Source: Planctomycetota bacterium | Lineage (GTDB): Bacteria; Planctomycetota; Phycisphaerae; WQYP01 | Assembly: GCA_021805585.1 (NCBI GenBank) | Contig: JAJZEY010000154.1 | Span: forward strand, 1-8,312 | Reading direction: 5' to 3' | DNA length: 8,312 nt | Shown here: positions 1 to 5,946 of the stretch, piece by piece | How positions within the stretch are numbered: the first letter of the stretch is position 1 | Layout: the number at the start of each line of letters is the position of its first letter | Notes under the pieces: model-generated | Told to the model about the DNA's origin: nothing | Databases searched by the model: none | What the model saw: the letters and a program-made list of their open reading frames with translations, nothing else | Position numbers and translations under genes: made by a program

Positions 1-1
1 G

Positions 2-940
2 GCACCAACGGTGGAACTGATCGTTTCTCCGCATCGTCAGAAGGGGCGATTTACCACGGTTTCCGCCGCAATCGCCGCGATTCCAAAAAACAGCAAATCG
101 CCGGTGACCATCGTCATCCGGCCGGGGATCTATCATGAACATCTGATTATCCCACGACACCTTCCACCGCTTACCCTGCGGGGAACCAATGCGCGGGATA
201 CGGTGCTGGTCTATTCATTGATCGCGCATGACAAAGGTCCTGATGGCCGGGAATTGGGCACGTTCGGCACCGCCAGCGTATGGGTGCGGGCGAACAATTT
301 CTCCGCTGCACATATTACTTTCGCCAATGATGCCGGACTTTCGGGCAATGGCTACAACGGTCAGGCATTGGCGATTCGGGTGGATGGCGATAAAGCTATT
401 TTTTACCGATGCCGCTTTCTGGGTTGGCAGGACACAATTCTGCTCAACAAAAACCGGCAATATTTCGACCATTGTCATATTCTGGGCGCGGTGGACTTTA
501 TTTTTGGCAATGCGACCGCGTTTTTCAATCGTTGCCGAATCACCGCCCTGGGTTACGGCTGCATCACGGCGGCGCGCACGCCGCAAAATACGCCCTATGG
601 TTTTGTTTTCTCGCATTGCGTGGTGCGGTCGCTTGCAGGCAACGGCCATACCTGGCTCGGCCGGCCCTGGGGCCCTTATGCCGCGGTTGCCTGGCTGCAT
701 TGCCAAATGCCGGCCGCACTCAACCCGGCCCGCTGGATGCATTGGAATGACAAAAAGAATCCTGAAACGGCCCGTTTTATTGAATATCGCGATTCCGGCA
801 AGGGTGCCGGCGCGCTTCCCGGCTGGATAGGCCAATTAAAGCCCGGCTCGGCCCGAGCATTTTCCGTGGGCCATGTGCTTTCCGGAAGCGACGGTTGGAA
901 TCCGCGGCCGGCGGCAAAGTTGCTGGCGGGCCGCAACTGA
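2..940 (+). CDS. Pectin methylesterase (CE8), 5'-truncated by window edge
   Basis: Carbohydrate esterase family 8 enzyme that would de-methylesterify homogalacturonan. The frame is open from base 2 and already homologous there: the residues before the GTG at 11 continue an alignment with gene 2 (APTVELIVSP against ANTVLLIVSP). The GTG is therefore probably an internal valine. If gene 2 is a guide, about 40 residues including a signal peptide lie upstream. Family motifs appear in order: GIYHE (125-139), QALAIR with the oxyanion-hole Gln (362-364), WQDT with the second Gln and the acid/base Asp (425-436), VDFIFG with the nucleophilic Asp (494-496), and LGRPW with the substrate-binding Arg and Trp (656-670). 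The fold should be a right-handed parallel beta-helix. The protein stops just after the sequence DGWNP. The same stretch in gene 5 (DGWNPE) begins the linker to its GH28 domain, so gene 1 looks like a CE8 module without the hydrolase. Assignment is firm; only the start is missing. Confidence 0.95.
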   Translation, partial: APTVELIVSPHRQKGRFTTVSAAIAAIPKNSKSPVTIVIRPGIYHEHLIIPRHLPPLTLRGTNARDTVLVYSLIAHDKGPDGRELGTFGTASVWVRANNFSAAHITFANDAGLSGNGYNGQALAIRVDGDKAIFYRCRFLGWQDTILLNKNRQYFDHCHILGAVDFIFGNATAFFNRCRITALGYGCITAARTPQNTPYGFVFSHCVVRSLAGNGHTWLGRPWGPYAAVAWLHCQMPAALNPARWMHWNDKKNPETARFIEYRDSGKGAGALPGWIGQLKPGSARAFSVGHVLSGSDGWNPRPAAKLLAGRN

Positions 941-1109
941 CAAGAACCATTGCACCCGCACCAATGATGGTTCGTGCGCCGGGCCGATCCATGCCGGCTT
1001 GCACCGCCATAAACGGTTGGGTCAGCCACGTGATTCCGCGCCGGCGGCGCGATATGGAACCGCAATGCGATTAAACGACCGCGACGATTCACTGATTGAC
1101 GGAGCCTCC
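941..1109. other. Intergenic gap with small inverted repeats
   Basis: This is the largest gap in the array and I see no gene in it. It contains GAACCAT (944-950) facing ATGGTTC (967-973), GCCGG (978-982) facing CCGGC (994-998), and an all-GC 6-bp stem CGCGCC/GGCGCG (1037-1042 / 1046-1051) with a three-base loop. None is followed by a T-tract, so a classical intrinsic terminator is not supported. I found no convincing -35/-10 pair. If genes 2-5 have their own promoter, this is its likeliest place, but that is inference from gap size alone. Confidence 0.35.
1101..1104 (+). promoter_or_regulatory. Ribosome binding site that sets the start of gene 2
   Basis: GGAG lies five bases before the ATG at 1110. 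The reading frame of gene 2 is open far upstream, into the end of gene 1, with other possible starts such as an ATG at 1065. Only the ATG at 1110 combines a Shine-Dalgarno core at good spacing with an immediate signal peptide. Confidence 0.75.
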
Positions 1110-3413
1110 ATGCCGCGACCCTGCGCACAACAACTGGTTAACCTGACCGGCCTGTGCGCATTGTTTATGGGTATGCTCATCCCCCTGCAACCGGCGGGCG
1201 CGCAGGCGTTGCGGGGGCCGCCGGCAAACACGGTGCTGCTCATTGTTTCGCCAAACCAGCGCGGTGCGTTGCACACCATTGGTGCCGCCATTGCCCGGGC
1301 GTTGGCGATATCCCGGTCGAGAACCCGGTCCGCCGCCCGACCGATCGAAATTTTCATCAAGCCGGGCATTTATCATGAGCGCCTGTGTATTCCGGCCAAT
1401 GCCCCGCCCATGGAACTGATCGGAGAAAATCCGGCCAATACAATTGTCGCCGCGGCCCGGATTGCCTATGACAAAAACGTCCGTCAACAACCCGTGGGCA
1501 TGTGGCGAACCGCAACCCTGCGTGTGGAATCGGATAATTTTTCCGCGATTAATATCACCTTTGCCAACTTTGGCGGCCAGGGCGGACCGGGGTATAACCG
1601 CCTGAATGGACAGGCGTTGGCTGTTCGCATGGATGGCAGTCGCAATCTATTTTATCATTGCCGTTTCCAAAGTTGGCAGGACACACTGCTGATTAATCAT
1701 GGCCGCGATTATTTCGAAGACTGTCGGATTTCCGGCACCACCGATTTTATTTTCGGTGCCGGCACCGCGTGGTTCGAACGCTGCCGCATTCACTGCCTGG
1801 GGCGTGGATTTATCACGGCGGCCAAAACGCCGGCCGGGCAGCGGTACGGGCTGGTGTTTAACCGGTGCAAAATTACTGCCTCCGCCGGCACCGCGACCGT
1901 GTTGCTCGGGCGGCCATGGGGGCCTTATGCCAAGGTCGCCTTTCTCCGAACCTGGATGAGTGCCGCGGTCCAGCCGCGCGGCTGGATTACCTGGCACCAC
2001 AATCCGCTGGAACAAAAGACCGTGCATTTTGCTGAATATCGGTCCGCCGGACCGGGGGCCTGGTCCCCTGACCGCGCGGCCTGGACGCGGCGGCTTTCCA
2101 TCCGCGGTGCCCGATCCTTCACGGTGAGGCGAGTATTGGGTGGCACGACCCATTGGCAGCCGCGCCGATTGGCGCAGGACCACCTGATTCCCGCCTTTTT
2201 GCGGTTGACCACTCCGCGCTTTGGCCACCGCGTCTGCAATATCATCTCCCTTGGAGCACGTGCCGATGGCCGCGCGCTTTGCACCCCTAGGATCCAGCAG
2301 GCAATTGATCGGATGGCGGCCGCGGGCGGCGGCGAAGTTCTGATTCCAAAAGGACGGTTTGTCACCGGACCGTTGACCCTGGCAGGCGGAGTAAATCTGC
2401 ATCTGTCGCGCGGCGCGGTGCTTGCGTTTACCAACAGGCGGTCCGCATATGCCGTCCATCGGCACTGGTACCAGCACTGCATCACCGCCATTGACCAGAC
2501 AGATATTGCCGTCACCGGCCACGGCGTTTTGGACGGACAGGGTGGGCGATGGTGGAAACTTTACCGCAAGACCGGACCGGGCGGGCCGCCATCACCGGCT
2601 GCCAATCGGCTTCCGCACCGTCCTTATCTTATTTTTATGGCCGATTGCCGCCATGTTCTGGTAAGCAATGTGACACTGTTAAATTCCCCCATGTGCAACC
2701 TGGTGCCGCACCAGTGCCAGGATGTTGTGGTGCGCGGAATTCATGTTCTGGCCGATCCGCATTCCCCCAATACCGATGGCATGGATCCTTCCGGTCGCAA
2801 CTACCTTATTTCCGGCTGCACGTTTGATGAAGGCGATGATTGCATAGCCGTGAAAGCCGGCGGAAGGCCGCATTGGATTTCATCGGCGGTGGAAAATATT
2901 CTGATCACACATTGCACCTTTCTGCATGGCCACGGTGTGTCCATCGGCAGCGGCACCAGCGGCGGTGTGGACAACCTGACTGTGCGGCATTGTCTTTTTC
3001 AAGGCACGCAGGCGGGTATTCGCATGAAGGCCGACGGCCGCAATGGCGGTCTGGCCGATCATTTAAACTATTCCGACCTGCGCATGAACGGCGTGCTTAT
3101 ACCAATCCTGATCAGCAGCTATTACAACGATACGTCGCCCTGGGCTTATAAAATTCCACGCCGTGCCTGGGCGACCGGTCCGTTTCCCAACCATCCGGGC
3201 GCACCACAATGGCGGCATATCCGCATCCGCCATCTGATCGCCACGGGCGCAAAAACCGCCGGTTTTGTGGTCGGGCGACCCGCCGCGCCGATCGCGGACC
3301 TGGTTATTCAGGATTCGAGGATTGTCGCCGGGCGGCCGCTGCAGGTGGTCAATGCGCAGGTGCGGTTGCGGCATTGTGCGATTTTAGTGCACGATGCGAA
3401 AAAGGCACCGTGA
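1110..3413 (+). CDS. Secreted bifunctional pectin methylesterase-polygalacturonase (CE8-GH28 fusion)
   Basis: A 767-residue two-domain enzyme predicted to de-esterify homogalacturonan and then hydrolyse its alpha-1,4-galacturonosyl bonds. Residues 1-33 form a Sec signal peptide with a hydrophobic stretch around 12-26 and a probable cut after AQA. The CE8 domain spans about 40-345: GIYHE, Gln168 in QALAVR, Gln190 and Asp191 in WQDTLL, Asp212 in DFIFG, Arg268 and Trp270 in LGRPW. A linker of about 30 residues follows. The GH28 domain runs from about 373 to the end: NTD with Asp556, GDD with Asp576/577, HGHG with His608, and R-x-K as RMK with Arg638 and Lys640. These match the acid/base, nucleophile and substrate-binding positions of the family. 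The C-terminus is shorter than in genes 3 and 5, lacking about the last beta-helix coil. TGA is followed at once by TAA. Gene 3 begins 36 bases later, suggesting co-transcription. Domain assignment is firm; endo or exo action cannot be told from sequence. Confidence 0.95.
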   Translation: MPRPCAQQLVNLTGLCALFMGMLIPLQPAGAQALRGPPANTVLLIVSPNQRGALHTIGAAIARALAISRSRTRSAARPIEIFIKPGIYHERLCIPANAPPMELIGENPANTIVAAARIAYDKNVRQQPVGMWRTATLRVESDNFSAINITFANFGGQGGPGYNRLNGQALAVRMDGSRNLFYHCRFQSWQDTLLINHGRDYFEDCRISGTTDFIFGAGTAWFERCRIHCLGRGFITAAKTPAGQRYGLVFNRCKITASAGTATVLLGRPWGPYAKVAFLRTWMSAAVQPRGWITWHHNPLEQKTVHFAEYRSAGPGAWSPDRAAWTRRLSIRGARSFTVRRVLGGTTHWQPRRLAQDHLIPAFLRLTTPRFGHRVCNIISLGARADGRALCTPRIQQAIDRMAAAGGGEVLIPKGRFVTGPLTLAGGVNLHLSRGAVLAFTNRRSAYAVHRHWYQHCITAIDQTDIAVTGHGVLDGQGGRWWKLYRKTGPGGPPSPAANRLPHRPYLIFMADCRHVLVSNVTLLNSPMCNLVPHQCQDVVVRGIHVLADPHSPNTDGMDPSGRNYLISGCTFDEGDDCIAVKAGGRPHWISSAVENILITHCTFLHGHGVSIGSGTSGGVDNLTVRHCLFQGTQAGIRMKADGRNGGLADHLNYSDLRMNGVLIPILISSYYNDTSPWAYKIPRRAWATGPFPNHPGAPQWRHIRIRHLIATGAKTAGFVVGRPAAPIADLVIQDSRIVAGRPLQVVNAQVRLRHCAILVHDAKKAP
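3371..3397 (+). other. Possible RNA stem-loop at the 3' end of gene 2
   Basis: GCATTGTGC (3371-3379) can pair with GCACGATGC (3389-3397) in RNA. This gives nine base pairs including one G-U wobble, with a nine-base loop. It lies in the last codons of gene 2. A run of eight T lies at 3428-3435, about 30 bases downstream, too far for an ordinary intrinsic terminator. It could stabilise or mark a processing site in the operon mRNA, or be chance within coding sequence. Confidence 0.25.
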
Positions 3414-3449
3414 TAAATAAATATACGTTTTTTTTGAAAGGTATATCGA

Positions 3450-4835
3450 ATGACAGGTTATCCGGGCCGCTTGCGGCTTTTCGTTATTCTGCTTGCCGGT
3501 ATGGTGCCAATTCCAGCATTCGGGGCACTCCCCGCCTGGGTAAAACCGATGGAGCGGTCCATCCATACCATGGCACATCAGGACCTGCCGCGCCTCAGCC
3601 ACCGCGTGTTCAATATCACCGGCTACGGTGCCCGCTCCGGCGGCCACACGCTTTGCACGCAAGCCATTCAGACGACTATAAACGCCTGCGAAAAAGCCGG
3701 TGGCGGCGAAGTGCTGATACCCTCCGGGCGGTTCCTTACCGGGCCGATTGTGCTGGGAAGTGACATGAATCTGCACCTGGCCAAAGGTGCCCTGCTGCTG
3801 ATGACCAGAAATTTTCAGGCCTTTATACCGCGGCATAAAATCAACGGCCGTGCCCATCCGGGTTACCAGGATTGCATTTCGGCATATCGTTGTCACGATC
3901 TGGCGATTACCGGCCATGGAACAATTGACGGACAGGGTCAGGCCTGGTGGCCGCTGTATCGCAAGTTGAAGGGCCATAAACATCCACCCAAACTGCCGCA
4001 CCGGCCCATGCTGGTGCGCATCACGGATTGCACACGCCTGCTGGTGGCGGATGTGCACCTGGAAAATTCCCCCATGTTTCACCTGGTGCCGGGCGGATGC
4101 CATGATGTGGTCATACGGAATGTCACCATTACCGCCCCGCCCACCGCGGAGAATACCGATGCCTTGGATCCTTCCGGCTACAACTATTACATTACCGGTT
4201 GCACATTTGATGAAGGGGATGACTGCATTGCCATTAAGGCCGGCGCCCGCAATGGCACGCCCACGCATCCCTCCTGTGAAAATTTTCTTGTTACCCATTG
4301 CGTGTTCCGGCATGGGCATGGCATGTCGGTGGGCGGACAAACCAACGGCTGCCTGCGCTATGTGGTGGTGCGGAACTGCACCTTCGACCATACCCACCGG
4401 GGCATTCGCCTGAAGGCCGGTCCGGGCTACGGCGGCCTGACCGAAAACCTGGTATATGAGAATTTAAAAATGACCCATGTGCGACTGCCCTTTTTCATTA
4501 ACAGCTTTTATCCCAAAAAGCCGAAGTTTCCTTCGCAAATTCCGGCCTTGCACACGCTGCGGCATTTACCTGTCTGGAAGCATGTGCTGTTCCGCAATAT
4601 CACCGCGACAAACGCCGTCCATGCCGGCAGAATTTCCGCCCTGGCGCGGTTTCCCGCATCGGATATTGTGTTTAATAATGTGCACATTCAAGCCAATCGC
4701 GGCTTTACAATTATCAACGCCCGCACGGTGCGGTTTGTCCGGTCCACCATTTCCGCGGCTCATGGGCCGGCGATTATCGCGTTCCAGGCCCGGATCCGTG
4801 GAATCAATTTTCAAACCGGCGCACCGCTACCCTGA
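3450..4835 (+). CDS. Secreted polygalacturonase (GH28)
   Basis: A 461-residue single-domain GH28 enzyme, a usual length for bacterial members, predicted to hydrolyse de-esterified homogalacturonan outside the cytoplasm. The start is supported by GAAAGG at 3436-3441, eight bases before the ATG. A signal peptide follows at residues 1-25 (basic RLR, then a hydrophobic run, likely cut after AFG). The N-terminal GH28 signature is intact (FNITGYGAR, then GGGEVLIPSGRFLTGP). Catalytic motifs are NTD with Asp237, GDD with Asp257/258, HGHG with His290, and RLK with Arg320 and Lys322. The residues after HGHG read MSVGGQ where many bacterial polygalacturonases have a form of SIGSE, so the subsite may differ. 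It closely resembles the GH28 halves of genes 2 and 5, sharing HRP, NSPM, DPSG, FDEGDDCIA and similar blocks, so all three are likely paralogues. It sits between gene 2 (36-base gap) and gene 4 (54-base gap). Confidence 0.95.
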   Translation: MTGYPGRLRLFVILLAGMVPIPAFGALPAWVKPMERSIHTMAHQDLPRLSHRVFNITGYGARSGGHTLCTQAIQTTINACEKAGGGEVLIPSGRFLTGPIVLGSDMNLHLAKGALLLMTRNFQAFIPRHKINGRAHPGYQDCISAYRCHDLAITGHGTIDGQGQAWWPLYRKLKGHKHPPKLPHRPMLVRITDCTRLLVADVHLENSPMFHLVPGGCHDVVIRNVTITAPPTAENTDALDPSGYNYYITGCTFDEGDDCIAIKAGARNGTPTHPSCENFLVTHCVFRHGHGMSVGGQTNGCLRYVVVRNCTFDHTHRGIRLKAGPGYGGLTENLVYENLKMTHVRLPFFINSFYPKKPKFPSQIPALHTLRHLPVWKHVLFRNITATNAVHAGRISALARFPASDIVFNNVHIQANRGFTIINARTVRFVRSTISAAHGPAIIAFQARIRGINFQTGAPLP

Positions 4836-4889
4836 TACCCTGAATCGGGCGGCTGGTCCGACCCTTATTCCATTTGGAGTGCTTGTTTT

Positions 4890-5891
4890 ATGTTCCCTGT
4901 CCCACAATTAAAGTATTCTATTTTTGCCGTCGCCCTGCTCATTGGACTGCCCACCGGCCTTGCGGCACGGGCCGCCAGCCGGCCGGTGGTGCTTACCGTT
5001 GGCCTGAAAAGTGGGCATTTCCATCATGTGCAGGATGCCGTGAATGCCGCCGCGAAGTTTCATGGCCGTCCTGTGGAAATTAAAATCGCGGCCGGTACAT
5101 ATCATGAACTGGTGCTGGTGCCGGCCCGCATGCGGCATCTGACGCTCGTCGGTGCCGGTGCCAAAAGGACGATTATCACGTTCAATCTTGGTGCCCGGGA
5201 AAAAGGCCCCGGCGGCAAACCGCTGGGAACTTTTCATACGGCGACCGTCACCATTCTGGGAAGGCATATTACCGCCGCCGGATTGAGCTTTGTGAATTCC
5301 TACGGGAAGGGAAGTCAGGCGGTGGCGGTTCGCACAGGCGACGGACCGGTCGAATTCCGCCATTGCCGGTTCATTTCCTGGCAGGATACACTTTATGTGC
5401 ATAATCCCGGCGCGAAAATTTATCTGCAAAATTGCCTGATTCAAGGCGCTATTGACTTTATTTTTGGTAAATCGACTGCGCTTTTTGATCATTGCAATAT
5501 TCGAACCGTCAGCACCATTCCGGGAACCTGTCTGACGGCACCGGCCACGCCGCAAGACCAGCCCTGCGGCTTGGTGTTTTTACATTGCCACGTTACAAGC
5601 GGAAAAATGGTCGCCCCGGGCAGCGTGTACCTTGGCCGCCCCTGGCGCGCTTATGGAAGCACGCTCTGGGTGAATTGCCACCTGTCGGCGGCCATCTCTC
5701 CGGCCGGCTGGCGCAACTGGAAGGGAACCAAATATTTCAAAACCGCCCGATTTGCGGAATATCATTCCACTGGACCGGGAGCCAACGTTAAAAATCGTGT
5801 AACCTGGTCGCATCAGCTCTCCGCGGCGGCGGCCGGCAAAATGACCGTCCGACATATTCTTGGACGCGGTGACTGGTCAGGAAAACCGTAA
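4890..5891 (+). CDS. Secreted pectin methylesterase (CE8)
   Basis: A 333-residue single-domain CE8 enzyme, normal for the family. The start is supported by GGAG at 4876-4879, ten bases before the ATG, and by a signal peptide: Lys8, a hydrophobic run 10-20, and a probable cut near residues 25-29 (GLA or ARA before Ala). CE8 motifs are GTYHE, Gln143 in QAVAVR, Gln165 and Asp166 in WQDTLY, Asp189 in DFIFG, and Arg250 and Trp252 in LGRPW. All residues known to be needed for catalysis and pectin binding are present. The loop before Gln143 is short (SYGKGS) compared with genes 1 and 2. It differs from the other three CE8 domains at several shared positions, for example CLTAPATP where they have ITAAKTP or ITAARTP, so it looks like the most divergent of the four. 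Gene 3 and gene 4 together offer the same two activities as a fusion, but as separate proteins. Confidence 0.95.
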   Translation: MFPVPQLKYSIFAVALLIGLPTGLAARAASRPVVLTVGLKSGHFHHVQDAVNAAAKFHGRPVEIKIAAGTYHELVLVPARMRHLTLVGAGAKRTIITFNLGAREKGPGGKPLGTFHTATVTILGRHITAAGLSFVNSYGKGSQAVAVRTGDGPVEFRHCRFISWQDTLYVHNPGAKIYLQNCLIQGAIDFIFGKSTALFDHCNIRTVSTIPGTCLTAPATPQDQPCGLVFLHCHVTSGKMVAPGSVYLGRPWRAYGSTLWVNCHLSAAISPAGWRNWKGTKYFKTARFAEYHSTGPGANVKNRVTWSHQLSAAAAGKMTVRHILGRGDWSGKP

Positions 5892-5900
5892 AATCCGCCG

Positions 5901-5917
5901 CGGCAATTGCGTTGCCG
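5901..5917 (+). other. Short inverted repeat between genes 4 and 5
   Basis: CGGCAA (5901-5906) and TTGCCG (5912-5917) form a perfect six-base inverted repeat with a five-base loop, just after the gene 4 stop and upstream of the gene 5 ribosome binding site. The bases after it are mixed T and G (TTGTGCTGT), not a T-run. A weak attenuator or mRNA-processing hairpin is possible but unproven. Confidence 0.25.
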
Positions 5918-5946
5918 TTGTGCTGTAACCGTGGCAGGAGTTCCCT

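Noticed and set aside
11..13. GTG as the true start of gene 1
   Set aside because: Alignment with gene 2 continues upstream of it, there is no signal peptide after it, and no room in the window for a ribosome binding site.
1017..1058. TTGGGT and TATGGA as a promoter for gene 2
   Set aside because: The spacing is about 30 bases and both elements match poorly, so it does not support a sigma-70-type promoter.
873..1109. N-terminal extension of gene 2 overlapping the end of gene 1
   Set aside because: The frame is open, but its translation has no similarity to the paralogues. The ATG at 1110 has a ribosome binding site and begins a typical signal peptide.
1647..2522. Minus-strand open frame of 291 codons opposite gene 2
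   Set aside because: Low-complexity, Gly/Arg/Pro-rich translation with no recognised motif, fully antisense to conserved CE8 and GH28 blocks. It is a shadow frame.
3384..4397. Long minus-strand open frame of 337 codons opposite gene 3
   Set aside because: It lies opposite a clear GH28 coding frame with intact catalytic motifs, has no recognisable domain or signal peptide, and is explained by the codon bias of the real gene.
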